NCBI RefSeq assembly: GCF_014633365.1
Contig: NC_068340.1
Coordinates: 20,315,879-20,379,878 of the forward strand
Source: Diospyros lotus
Lineage: Eukaryota > Streptophyta > Magnoliopsida > Ericales > Ebenaceae
DNA length: 64,000 nt
Reading direction: 5' to 3'
This document shows, in pieces, positions 11,797 through 23,700 of the stretch (position 1 is its first letter; every line of letters begins with the position of its first letter). The notes under the pieces are model-generated. The model was given only the letters and a program-made list of their open reading frames with translations, searched no databases and was not told the origin of the DNA. The position numbers were made by a program, and so were the translations under genes.

Positions 11797-13154
11797 CACT
11801 ATCTATTCATTGGTGTCTGAACCCCAAGGTTCAGACTCATTACTAGTCCTCGTACCCTAGGGTTCGCGGATGCCCAAAGGCCTTCAAACTCATTATTGGC
11901 CCCCAAACCCCGAGGTATAAAGATGCACAAACTCGTCCGAACCCTGAGATTCGGACGCGTTTAGCGTTCATGGTTGCTCGCCTACTAATTTAAGCATATG
12001 TATATATATATATATGTATATAGTGTTCATGGCTATCACCCACTAATTTCAACGTTCATGGATGTGTTTAGCGTTCAAGCTGTATATGTATATATATATA
12101 TATTGTTGAAGAGAATGTAATATTGAAATAGTATTCGACTTGCTGTTTGTTGGTAGTTTTGATTGTTTAGCTTGTATCAACTTTCTATTTTATGTTGTTT
12201 TATGTTATTATTAGTATGAGGCGGTAATGCCTCTATTTTGTTTAAGCTACATATACAAGTAGCTTTTGTTAGTTGTTTTGATTTCATTCATTATCTTAAT
12301 AAGATTCCAGTGCATTAGTTTCTTTCTCCTATGTTTCTCGAATTCTTAAACCCTAGGGTTTCCAACTTATATATACATAAATATATATACATATATCACA
12401 CCAATTGTAGATAAGCTCGACATTGGTTTTTCTTCTTATTCTTTTCTCTCTCTTTCTCTCGCTTTCCCTTCATCTCTATTACAACGACAAGCTCGACAAT
12501 GGTTCAACTCTCTGTTGCACGGATAGCAACTAGAAAAACATGTCCACCAGAAGAAGTTGCACTTTGCTATCCAATCTACTATCCAAAACCACAACCAAAC
12601 ACATAGTTAGCAACGCCCTTGAACCTAGAGCTTCGGGGGACTTTAAACGACCTCGAATCCATGGGTTCGGGGGTGTTGAAACGCCTTTGAACGCTGGGTT
12701 TCAACTGTGAACACCATGCTCTCTGGCATGATCGCTATGGCTGACCCTCTTATCCGATCGCTTCCTCAGCGATCTTCGATTCTCCAATTGTGTGTCTGTG
12801 TATATATATATGTGTGTGTCTGTGTATGTATATATGTGTGTCTTATCCAACAATCTTCTGTGGCTGGAGAAAATGGCCTTAACGTTTTCTTCGATAGAAG
12901 CCCAAACCCCAAACCCCAATGACTTGTATGAAGAAGACGGTGGCCATGGCAAGGAGAAGACAACAATAGCAAGGGGGCGTCGACGACCACGAGGAATGCG
13001 ACTTCCATCATTGCACCTGAACCCTAAGGTTCGGGACTGCCTGAATGCACCCAAACCCTGGGGTCCGGGTGCAATGATGGCAGTTGAGTTCGTCGTGGGC
13101 AGGGGCAGATTTATGCATGAGCTATCCTGGGTTGAAGCCCACAACAAAAATTAA

Positions 13155-14188
13155 GGTGGTGTTCTCTTTGTGTTTCAGTTTTGAGTTTTGAGTTTTGAAT
13201 TTATTTTGAGTTTTGTGTTTTGAGTGTTTGTTTTAAAATTTCTAAAAATGCATTCTTTTTGTTATTATGAGAAACTATTTCTCAAAATTGAAAATTGAAA
13301 AACGCGTTTACTTTGAAATTTTGAGAAAAAATATTTTATTCAAAAAATTTGATTATTATTTTAATTGAAATAATTTAATGCTGGTATAATATTAAATAAT
13401 ATATACATTTTGAAGTTAGTGAATGTTACAATATCTTTTTTTCATTATAAAAAAAAATACAAACAAGAAATAAAACAATTTTGGTAAAAAATAGTAAAAA
13501 GAGAAATAAAAATGAGGAAAAAATCATAACAACTTCAAACAAATGAGCAGAAAGAAAAACACAATAGTGAGAGAAATTTGAAATAACAGGAAGATAATAG
13601 GAAGCAACCCAAGATGACAAGCTTGAGAGATCAGATAAGGAACTTTGAAAGGAACAAATAAAGCTAGAACCCACTCGTAGAGGCGGATCTGGAAGAGTAG
13701 AATGGTGAGACGAGGACGATGGATCTAGCTAGAGGAGGTAGTGGCTGGATGACAAACGGCTGTGGTGGCTAAGGATGAACGATGGCTGTCGAAGATGGCC
13801 GATCTTAGTTGCTAAAGAATGTAGCGAATCTCAGGCGATGGTGGCTGGAAGAGGATGGATGACGGTGGTTGGAAAGGCAGCACCGTCATCCATCTCAATG
13901 GTTGGAGGAGGCGATGGTGGCTGGTGTTCTCTAGAAGAGAAAATAATACAAAAGAGAGAGATCGGAGAATACCGAAGAGGAGAGGCGTGTATTTTCCATG
14001 TTTTGAGTTTAATATCGTGTTTTGGCTAAAAATGGCCAAAACACATTTTTGTTGTTTTGGGTTTTCTGTGAAATTTTTTTTTGTGTTTTGAAAAATGTAT
14101 TTTTGAAAATGGGTAAGTAAATGTATTTTGGGTGTTTTAAAAATTGAAAACAAAAAATCGGTCAAAAATAATAATGAGAACATGCTCT
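13155..14188. mobile_element. Element nested in the hAT, probably Mutator-like
   Basis: The ends are inverted copies around GTGTTCTC (left) and GAGAACATGC (right), followed by tandem TTTTGAG words on the left and AAAACAC/TTTTG words on the right. The flanks AAAATTAA and AAATTTAT agree at 6 of 8 bases, so the boundaries are approximate. No transposase is seen. Confidence 0.5.
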
Positions 14189-15084
14189 AAATTTATAGTA
14201 TAAATTTTTTAATTATTTAGTATTAGCCCAACCAAAACTCAGTCCAGCCCACCCTAATTTTTCCCAACCCAACCCAGCCCAGCGCAGCGCAGCGCAGCCC
14301 AGCCCACCCCACGTGCCTGGAAGCCCTTCTCTTCTCCTTCCTCTCTCGACCTCGCTCTTGCTCACGGCTCACCCACGCTGCCTCTCGCTCTCTGCCTCCT
14401 CTTCTCTTGCTCGTCCGCTCTCGCTCGCCCTTGCTGTATCTCTCTTTTTCTCGCTGCTCGGCCCCTCTTGCTCTCGCTCGTTCTCTGCCTCTCTTTCTCT
14501 CGCTCGCCCTCCGGCTCTCGCTGCCTTTCTCTTGCTCTCGCCCTCGCTCTCTGCCTGACTGCCTCTCGCCCTCGCTCTCGGCCTCGCCCCCACGCTCGCT
14601 CGGCCAGTCGGCTTCGCCCTCTTGCTCGCTGCCCTGCCTCTGATTCAGGTCTTCGTTTTACCCCCCCAAACTTCCAGATTTGCTTCATTCGAGCCCAGGT
14701 ATGTTTTCTCTTCTTTCAGTTCTTTGATTCTGTCGATTGACAGCTAAATCTAGATAGTTTTTCTATTTTTCGCCCATATTTATTTTCCTTGTTTATGCTT
14801 GATTTGTTGTTGAAATCGCTGCCTTTTTTCAGCAAGTTTTAAGTAAGTGATTTTCTGCTAACTTTGTGTCTGCTTGCCTATTTGACTACTGCATTTAGTT
14901 AGGAACTTAGGAATTGGCGTGGCTGGAAGCCTGGAATTTGTTATTGTGAATCTGTTATTGAATATTTGAATCTGTTATTGTGAATCTGTTGTATGGGCCT
15001 AGCATTTGCCTCAAATTTTGAGTTAAATATTTTAATTGTTCAATTATTGAATTGTGCTATTTTTTGTTTATCTTAGAATTTAGG

Positions 15085-15267
15085 ATGACACAACAAACTT
15101 CCGCGGAGAAAGGAAAAACATTGTTATCTTTTTTAAGAAAGAGAGATCATCACACTAATGAAAGTACTTCAATTCATAGTGAGCAAAATCAAACTAGCAC
15201 AAGTTTAATGATTTTTTTGTTTCAAAACCTCGTCAAGCACAAGTTTAATGAAAATTTATTATACTGA
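15085..15267 (+). pseudogene. hAT transposase, N-terminal remnant
   Basis: After a plausible acceptor (TTTAG at 15080-15084) an ATG opens a frame with a Ser/Thr/Gln-rich start containing LLSFLRKRDHH. This resembles the first residues of plant hAT transposases of the TTF-zinc-finger/hAT dimerisation type. The frame ends after about 60 codons, near a repeated word, AGCACAAGTTTAATGA, at 15196-15211 and 15237-15252. That suggests the rest was lost by a deletion at short repeats. Confidence 0.5.
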
Positions 15268-15989
15268 CTTTTTGGTTACATAAGAATTTTATTACATTAA
15301 TTTTTTAAATTTCAACCCCCCCAACCTAAATTCCTAGATCCGCCCCTGGTCGTGGCCGTCGATGGGAGTGACAGGACCACTAGTGATGGGCGACAGTGTT
15401 CCTTGAGGTTGCTGGCGCCCGCTTGCTGTTGTCGTCTTCTCCTTGCCATGGCCACCATCTTCTCCATGTGAGTTGTCGGCACCCGTTTGTTGCGCGTGGC
15501 ATGGCTATGCGTCACTCCCATTGATGATGACAACATAGAGGATGGGGCGACCGGCAATGATGAACGGAGAAAAAGATGGGGGGCAACTAGCAATGAGAGG
15601 AAAAGAGGCATGGCTGCAAACAGAGGGCAAAAATGGTTTTTTGCTTAAGGTTATTTTAGTCATCCTAAGATATGGTTGTGGAGAGCAAAACATCGGACTG
15701 CAAATAGAATTTCCCTTTGTATAATCTCTCACCTCATATTGGCAAGTAGATGGCTTCCGACCATTTTCCGTTAATGAATAGTGACTAGGTTTCAACCTTG
15801 CCAGTAAGAACATTAGACGACCCTTTTTGTTTCCTGATATATACATATAGAGACGCATTTAGGGCGGGGATTTTTTGAAAAATAAAGGCTAGATCTACAA
15901 CAAAGGAGTCGATGGATCGTCTTACTTTGGGGAATGTGAGTCATCGTGTCCTGGGGTGGTTGATGATATATGAACGACTATGGTTTAGG

Positions 15990-16262
15990 AAAACGATGAA
16001 AAGCACTTGAAAGAATAGAGAAAGTAGTTATTGCTGAGGAAGCATGGTTATGTCGGAGTGCGGTGGTGGAATTGATGCTGGAGGAGGTTGATTACACACC
16101 AAACCCTCCCCCACTCATCTCCTAAATCTTTCCAAGGATCAATGCAGGAAATATCTTCAAATCTTACAATCTTCGTTTATTGAATTTGAACTGGTCTAAA
16201 GGGCTTCCTACGTAGTAAGTCGTATTTACATCGAATAGATCTCTTTCGATCTCTAATCTCGA
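15990..16262 (+). pseudogene. Second partial copy of the BIM2 upstream/5'UTR region
   Basis: The stretch is colinear with about 20409-20640 in front of the intact BIM2 gene. Shared words include AAAAGCACTTGAAAGAA, GCGGTGGTGGAATTGA, ATATCTTCAAATCTTA and ATCTCTTTC. Similarity ends near 16262, before the position of the start codon, so there is no coding exon. It lies next to a hAT copy and 1.3 kb upstream of PIG-C. Confidence 0.75.
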
Positions 16263-16316
16263 GTATTACCCAACAGGTTCGATTTGTAGGCAAATTTCCA
16301 AACGATGTCGTTTTCG

Positions 16317-17183
16317 ACCTAGAATAAAAAAAGAAGAACAGTAGAACGGAACAAACCGAATCGAACAGAAGAAGGCAACCCTTCACCTTCGTCTCCCGTC
16401 GACATCTCTGACTGATCTCGAGTTCTCGACCAATCGACCTCTCCTCTCTACCTCCGACGTTGATGGTTAGCCCAGTTCCCATCTCAAGCAACATCTCTAT
16501 TTCCCCCCATTGGCCATTGGCTCCATCACACCACCGTGCTCAGCCATCGACGCCACCACGACAATCACCATTGCCTCAAACGCCGCCTCTGTTTCCTTCA
16601 GCGATTTACGTGATTTGGGCTTCAGCCCCTTAGGTAAGGTTTTCGGCGACCTTCTCAATTTTTTGGTATACACACACACGAAGAGGGTGGATATTCTGAA
16701 CATTAAAACCTAGATCTACTGAAATTCGACCGTTGGATCCTTTTGATGATCGTTGTGCCAATGCTAATTTGATGGTCAGTTCCGATCGTGGGAATCCGTC
16801 ATGGACGGTGGCCAGCGACGTTTTTTCAAAAAATGCTAGTTTTGACAATAAAATTAATTTTAGATGTACAAAAAATCAACTATTGGATCAAATTCATTTT
16901 TGGATGTATAAACCACCACGGTTGGGAGAGTCTTGATGACCGGCTCCGATCATTGGAATCACAGCCTAGCTCGGTGGACAGCAACAGTTAGGTCGAAAAT
17001 TATTTTGGTTTGTTCGATTTTTGTCGATTTTTTTTTTCTTCATTTTTTCGGTTATTTTAGTCAGTTCGTTTTTTTTTTTTTGTTCTGTTTTTTTGGTTTG
17101 TTCTTTGTTTTGGGCCGGTTTTTTCTAAAATTTCGGTTTGTTCAGTTTTAGTATTTACAAAACAGGTGGAATGCTCACCTCTA
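16317..17183. mobile_element. Diverged hAT copy related to 9929-10955
   Basis: From about 16690 to 17010 the sequence parallels 10470-10810, with AACCTAGATCTACTGAAAT at the start and GACAATAAAATTAAT inside. The right end (CTCACCTCTA at 17183) is the counterpart of CACCCCTA in the other copy. The left end near 16317 is a guess, and no clean 8-bp duplication was found. It ends 380 bp upstream of the PIG-C start codon, so it may supply part of that gene's promoter region. Confidence 0.6.
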
Positions 17184-17562
17184 GTTTTTATCTATGCTCT
17201 TTCCACTAAACCCATTGAAACTTTTCTCATTATAATAAGTTTATTTTTATTTTTTCATAGAAATAATATCTGTGTTGTTAGGAATAACAAAAATTGTGTT
17301 TTTATATGATAAGCTGCTTTATGATGATAATATTGTTAGTTTTGAGTGTGCAAGTTTCTGTGAATCCATATGTAGTTATTAACCTATTTATGGATTTGTC
17401 CACAACTGTCCTTAGAGTGATGAAACATTATGCAATCAGTGATGTGATGTATTAGTTCTCTGCTACCTTAGACTCTCAAAGTGAAAGCGACTTTTGCTTA
17501 ATCATAAATTCCATTCCTTTTGGCAAGTTTCAGTACAACTGGTCATTGGTTGTTGCAGTGTT

Positions 17563-18480
17563 ATGCAATCAATGGAAGCTGACACCAGTGGAAACTCTTC
17601 TCCAACCCAACCAAAATGGAAAAAAGTAGCACATGGAGGAATGCAACCTGGATTTGATGATAATCACACTGACGAGTCCTTCCTTGCAGGTATGGTTATG
17701 AATGCCAATGTTGTCAAAAGAGACATGCTTAAGGTGATGCTGGACTCCATTTCCATATCCCAATACCTTTGCATTGTCACCCTTGTTGTCTTGGTGTGGA
17801 CATATACACTTGGGTCAACCATTAATGAAAATTCACTCTTGCTCCTTGACATAAGCCTTCTTGGATTGGGTTTCTTTGTTCTACTCTTAACTGCAGAAAT
17901 GCTTTCCTTAAATCTTCTTCTGTGTTATGTTCTGAATATCTCATTTTTTATAGCTGGGTTATACCTTCTGTCTCCTATCTACCACACACTTACTCAGTCC
18001 ATAAGTTCAGATTCCATATGGGCACTTACTACTACACTAATCATCCTCCATCTTTTCCTGCATGACTACTCTGGATCCATGGTAAGGGCTCCTGGGACTC
18101 CAGAACCAACTTTTACCGGCAATATCTCTTTAAATGCTTCTATCATGGCCTCTCTTTTAATTGCTTCTCGCCTTCCATCCAGGCTTCACGTTTTCGCTAT
18201 TATCCTATTCTCCTTGCAAGTTTTCCTCTTTTCTCCTCTAGTGACTTACTATATTAAGAAATACTCTTTCCGGCTGCACCTTTTCTTCTCATTTGGGTTG
18301 ATGGCTGTTACATTGGCGTTTGCGTATAGGTTGCACAGATTACTTTTCGTGTTATTATTCAGTTTGTTTATTTTTGTCAATATGGTGTGTCCTTATTGGC
18401 TTATAAGGATTCAGGAGTACAAGTTTGAGATCAATGGTCCTTGGGATGAGGCAAAGTTGTGTTTCAATATAACAGAGTAA
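17563..18480 (+). CDS. PIGC: PIG-C / GPI2 subunit of GPI-N-acetylglucosaminyltransferase
   Basis: This single-exon frame (305 aa, or 302 aa from the ATG at 17572) encodes the PIG-C/GPI2 family, SETH1 in Arabidopsis. It is a membrane subunit of the ER complex that adds GlcNAc to phosphatidylinositol, the first step of GPI-anchor synthesis. Family marks are the N-terminal [19 protein letters not shown], then [47 protein letters not shown], and about eight hydrophobic segments up to the C-terminal NGPWDEA. Length is normal for the family. The start is chosen because a splice acceptor (TTGCAG, ending 17558) directly precedes the ATG, which implies an intron in the 5'UTR. The frame has no breaks. 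The next gene downstream on the same strand is BIM2. Confidence 0.95.
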   Translation: MQSMEADTSGNSSPTQPKWKKVAHGGMQPGFDDNHTDESFLAGMVMNANVVKRDMLKVMLDSISISQYLCIVTLVVLVWTYTLGSTINENSLLLLDISLLGLGFFVLLLTAEMLSLNLLLCYVLNISFFIAGLYLLSPIYHTLTQSISSDSIWALTTTLIILHLFLHDYSGSMVRAPGTPEPTFTGNISLNASIMASLLIASRLPSRLHVFAIILFSLQVFLFSPLVTYYIKKYSFRLHLFFSFGLMAVTLAFAYRLHRLLFVLLFSLFIFVNMVCPYWLIRIQEYKFEINGPWDEAKLCFNITE

Positions 18481-20711
18481 AGAAATATCTTTATCCCTTC
18501 CTAATCTTTTTTAGCCTTTCCAATTTGGCCTCTCCATGCAATTTGGCATCACTGATCTGTGTGTTACACAGTTTTTTAACAGAAATTTATTGAAGTGCGA
18601 GGATTAGTGAGAAGTTGAATCTCATGCGTACCATAGTTTCTAGCACGTTCTATGGTTTTTGGTGGTTTTTAGTGAAATTTGAAGATGAAGGAAGTTGTTG
18701 TCATGGATGCATAACCTGTTGCTTTTTTCCTTAGTTCCCTCCATTTATGCTGAGATATTTGGCTCACTAGTTGTAGCTATTCTGTATGTACTATCAACAT
18801 CAGACTGACTTAGGATACTTTTGAATATATTGTTTTGTTTTAATATGTAAAGATCCAGACAAGGTGTTTTTAATGATTAATTAGTGCATGGGTTTTGGTT
18901 GTACCTTTAATAATCCCCATTCTATGAAGCAGTCAACTTTTAACTGGGCAATGGAGCTTTATTCTTCTTTTTCCTCTTAACGATGAGAAACACAATGGAT
19001 CTTTTGATTGCTGTCAATAAAAAATGGTATTAACAGGGTTGAAGGGGGCAGTGCCGCATTTTGACTGCTTCTGCATCATGTGGGAAATTTATTATTTATA
19101 CCTTCTCCGGGCGGGGGGGTTTAAACTTTGGTCTGCTTTGGACAATTACCCTCCCTGCGTGTATATAAAGAAATGTTCTTTTTCTTCATTATGCAACTCC
19201 ACATCACACTGTCTGTCTCTTCATCTGCTTCTTGACAATTGAAGCCAACCAAGAAATCTGTATCTCCAAGTCCCCAGCCAAATTTCCACTGCCCACTTAC
19301 GCTTGATTTTCCTCTCAGCCATTACTTTCCGCCACCCCCACCACCGCCGGCCGCTTTGTCGTCTTCTTCCGCCATTACTTTTCGTTGCGACCCACCGCTA
19401 CTTCTTCTTCTTCTTGATTTCATTTTAATGTTTTTTTTTTTGTTCTTTTCCAGATTTGATTTCCAAATCTGTATTTGGCTGCCTTCTTCTTCCAGTTCGC
19501 CTCTGCCTTCTTAATCTCCCTCTTCGATATTTTGATTGCTGCACCGCACCACAGCTGACGTCTCCATGGCTGTGTCTTATCCGCTGCGATCACGGCCAAT
19601 CCTGGCCTCCAGAAAGCAAAGACCACACCTCATAGGTTATTTGACAATAAATAGCTCATTTACAATGTGAGAGACATTAAACATAAAATAATAATTTATA
19701 CCTCTAGGTAGGTAATATATATATTTAGTATTATTTAATATATTTATTGAGGAGGTATTTTTGACTAAGATGCTGCTATACATACATAGTCAGTCAGCCG
19801 AGTCAATCTATAAATTTATTATTATTGATGAATTTCCAGCATCATCAAAATACCTTCCTTAAAACTAAATGAAAATAAAAATGTAAGCTACACTTATATA
19901 AACATATTTACAAACAAACAGAAGTAAATTAAACATGCCTGAATAAACATAACTGAATCATCATGTATGTCTAAATTAAAAAAAAAAATACTTTTTTTAT
20001 AAATATTTGTTTTGTGATATTTAATGATAAGATTTTATTTTTCTTTGATAAAATTTAAATATGAAAAAATCTTGATATAATGATAAAATTATTTTTAAAT
20101 TTATGAGTGCAAATACTATTAGCAACTTATAGTTATTTTTTTGAGTTTTTAAAATAAAATAGATAAAAAATATTTTAAGAATTTAAATTTTTGTTAACAT
20201 AAGTTTATGTTTACTAATATATATATATATATATATTATAGAATAGAATAGAATGGAAGAATAAATAACATACAAAATTCTAATATTTAAAGAAAGACTT
20301 TTAAATTTTAATAATGTTAAATGTAAAATTATTGATTTTAATATGTTTTCGTTGTTTTTCGAATAGTCTTCGAGTTAAAAAAAAAAAGGGGAAAAAGAAA
20401 AACCTAACGAAAAGCACTTGAAAGAAACAGAGGAAGTGCTTCAATTGGCGGGGGAGCGTAGTTGCAACGGAGCGCGGTGGTGGAATTGACACTGGTGAGA
20501 GGTGGATTTCAATTCCACACCAAATCCTCTAGAGCTCATCTCTTGAAGGTTCCAACAATTGGTGGCAAGAGATATCTTCAAATCTTAAGACCCTCTAGTT
20601 TAGATATTGCGCAACATATCTCTTTCTATCTCTGATTTCAATTGGGGTGCTTTTGTTTTTCGCTATCGTCGACTGGGTTTTAAGGATTTTGTCGAATTCG
20701 TGGATGCCAAG
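18481..20711 (+). other. PIG-C 3' region, spacer and BIM2 upstream region
   Basis: The first 400-500 bp is probably PIG-C 3'UTR. A TATA-like TATATAAAG at 19161 is followed by pyrimidine-rich, leader-like sequence to about 19630 with a proline-rich frame, but nothing there matches a known protein. 19640-20400 is very AT-rich. From about 20400 the sequence is shared with 15990-16262, so the BIM2 promoter and 5'UTR probably lie in 20400-20711. I saw no safe TATA box for BIM2. Confidence 0.45.
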
Positions 20712-23700
20712 ATGATGCAACCTACGAGGGTTGTTCACCAGGAGGAAGAAGAAGAGGAGGACCAAAAGTTTGTTTCCAAGAAAGACGCTCCCCTTTCCAA
20801 TTCTAGAGGTATAATGCTTGTTTTTGTTGTCTGATACGTAAAGGAGACTGTTTACCGGTTGATGCTTGCTCCCCCAAAATGGGTTTCTTTTCTGATTGAA
20901 ATACTACGGCAGGACCTTTTTTCTTGTTGAAGCATTTGATAATTTTTTGTTGGTCAGGATTGATTTCTTGTTGAAGCATTTCGTAGACTTCAAGTTGCTA
21001 CTAACCGTTGGTTTTTTTGCTTGCATTTTGTTTTTTCTTTTGTTAAGCTTGGAATTGTCTGTCATTTGCATTGGGTTTTTATGTGTAAACAGATGGGAAG
21101 AACAATGACAAGGCTAGTGCCACGCGCTCGAAGCATTCTGTTACCGAGCAGCGGCGGAGGTGCAAGATAAATGAGAGGTCTATTTTCAATAGTTGGCATC
21201 ATTTGCTTTTTATTCTTTGTTGTACCCCCTTTCTGGACTATCTATTTTGATACATCAAATTGCAAATGGTTTGACGGCATAGCTAACTTGACTACAGTCT
21301 TAATTAGCCAATTACTACATAGAAGCCATTAGCTGGGCCATGAGCTTCTTTCGACCATGCATATACTTGTCTACTAAGAGCGCCTCTAGTGTACAAGATT
21401 CCCACTTTGGAAGAGTTGGAGGAGTGTCATATTTTTATAGAGCCTTCTACTTCTTTTTTTTTTTGGAAAAAAGGTTGTTTTCCCAACTTAAACGTGTGAC
21501 ATACTAGTCACAAAGGTGTAACCTTACATTTACTTTCCAGGCTTGCCCTCATATACTTGTTTACTAGAAATGAATTTTCATTGTTTAGTCAACCAATAAC
21601 AAAAGGCACAATGGCACGTATTATTAAATTCATTTTTGTGATAAACAGATGAATGGTTGACATTAAGACTATATACAAACATCAATCTCTCTGCACAGAA
21701 TTGAGCTTTTCTTCTCTAATTCAGATTTTGTAGCTAAAATGCTTCAATTAGTGAACCTAAACTGAATTAGGGAGCAAATATTAAATCAAGCTAACAAATT
21801 CCATGGTATATGCAAGTTTTCTTTTTTGCGTAAATTGTAGAGGTGTTTTTTCTTCTCATAGTTTACTGGCCTATAATTGTCTCATGCAATTAAAATTTAA
21901 ACATAGCTGTAACTTAACTGTTTTGTGCAGTTCCTGTACTTGCTAACGTAGAAAAAGTGTTTTTATTCCTGATATTTTAATTTGTAAGCATGTGCTTACA
22001 ATACAAGAATCTTATAATAATTGATAAGAAATTTTTAACTTGAATACATCAGTTGATGGATGAGTAATAGGTGATAAAGAAATTTTTTACTTGAATGCAT
22101 TGACTGAAGACCGATAGAAACACCTGTGATATGAGCAGATGAAAAGAAGGAAATTTGTAGCAAAAGGAGAGGAAGACCAAGGAAAATCCAGTAGGTAACC
22201 CTCAAAGGCTCAGACATGACAGGGGATATAATGACCTCATAGCAGATATAGCCATTGATAGAGATGATTGGAGATTTAGAATTCATGCAGCCAACCCCAC
22301 ATAGAGGTATTAAGGCTTGAGATTGTTGTTTTAATGCATTGATTGATACATGAATACAGCGAGCACAATTCTGAAAGTACCCAAGAATTAAGTATAACGT
22401 AAACAATTTGTTTCTAGGCATCAAACGGGGAAAAGTCATCCAACTCTTGTAATTCCGATTGAAACTGTTCCTTTTAGTTTGATGTCATTAAATGAGCATT
22501 TATTTGCAGTTTTATTCCTAACAAACAATTAGGATGAAATTAAGAAAATTACTGAAAAAATTAACTAATACCAAAAATTAAATTGTGCCAAAATCAAGTC
22601 AACGCTGTGCAATCCCCTCCCCCACTCCTTTTCTTTTTTACAAAAGTTATGGAAGATAAAAAAAATCTGTGAAATGTCAAAATCCCTTACACTGGAAGCT
22701 CATATGATGGTATTTTGTATAGATTTGGATTTGGCAATCTCAACTAGGCCATAATTAGTGAAACTCAATTACATCTTCAAAATGACAAAACCTATGCCAT
22801 TCCAAGCTAATTACCATTGAAGCCATTTCCCCTTTTTACAGCATCCACTAGTTCCATGTAAACCATGCCCATGCATGCAGCTGCATCAGTCTCACTATGA
22901 AATAAATTCATAGCTTCAGTTAAGGTAAAAGGAACTAGAAATGTGACAGGTGGCAGTTATGAGGAATAATTTAAAATCATGAAACTAGACATGATTTGTA
23001 AGTAGTAGAAGTTCATTGTATTACCTTTCTTTATTTGCAAGGTCATGAAGGTTGTTGGAAGTCTTTCGTGTATACCCTTATGAGAGTAAGATACTTTTTA
23101 GTAGTCATGGTTCTAAAGAACTTCTTATATTGTATGCTTACGTCCAAATATTTGAAACATACTACATAGTTTAGGGCCAGCTCCTTTTGAAATGTACTGT
23201 ATCTGCAGTTCTTATATCTTGATTGATTTTGCTAGTTACCCTGGTCAAGAAAGACATTGGGTACCTATCTCAAGAGGGCATGAATATTTCGAGCTATTTG
23301 GTTTCATTTTATAAAATCAGTTAGTATTTGCAACCAAGTTCTAGTAGCCCCACAACCTCATAGGCATCCTCCCATTTTTCCTTCCTGGATGATTCCCTGC
23401 TCTACCATTAATAAAAGTGGGCCTCTGTCATGTTAATAATAGTGTTATTTACTCAACCTGTTGGTGTTTGATCATTTCTCTGAACTAGTTGTTGGATTGG
23501 AAAAATAGAGCTGATTAGGCTGCTTCTTATATCAATTACTAAAGGATTTTATGATAGAAGTTTCTACTCCAGTAAATATTTTGGTCCGTGGAAATTCTAC
23601 TATTAAGATTGAATCGCCTAAGAATCAATACTTTCTGCTCCCCTTCCCTCATAAAGATTCTCTCTCTCTCTCTCTGAGTTTGGATAGATGTTCAAAATGT

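Larger units (their letters stand above)
13100..15348 (+). mobile_element. Internally deleted hAT element
   Basis: The left end reads CAGGGGCAGATTTA and the right end TAGATCCGCCCCTG, a matching terminal inverted repeat pair. The 8-bp duplication is GTCGTGGG (13092-13099) and GTCGTGGC (15349-15356), 7 of 8. The interior keeps a pyrimidine-rich leader (14300-14690), a probable intron donor after 14698 and a transposase N-terminal exon at 15085. The rest of the transposase has been deleted. Another element sits inside at 13155-14188. Confidence 0.85.
11358..15715. mobile_element. Mutator-like element with nested insertions
   Basis: Terminal inverted repeats begin GGGAAGTTCTATTTGCAG on the left and read GGGAAATTCTATTTGCAG on the complementary right end, with similarity continuing past 35 bp. 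Flanking 9-bp duplications are TTTCTATAA (11349-11357) and TTTGTATAA (15716-15724), 8 of 9 matching. No MULE transposase frame is visible, so it is non-autonomous. It hosts a Cassandra-type solo LTR (11571-11796) and a hAT (13100-15348), which in turn hosts another element. Confidence 0.88.

Noticed and set aside
12701..13154. Overlapping frames of 120-148 codons in the MULE at 11358-15715
   Set aside because: Frames on both strands overlap across a TG/TA simple repeat and the hAT boundary. No known domain.
14313..14740. Ser/Leu-rich and Arg/Glu-rich frames on opposite strands
   Set aside because: By-products of the pyrimidine-rich leader of the hAT at 13100-15348.
19239..19630. Proline/serine-rich frame and a leader-like region downstream of a TATA-like motif
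   Set aside because: No homology recognised, pyrimidine-rich composition, and no clear splice structure leading to a protein.
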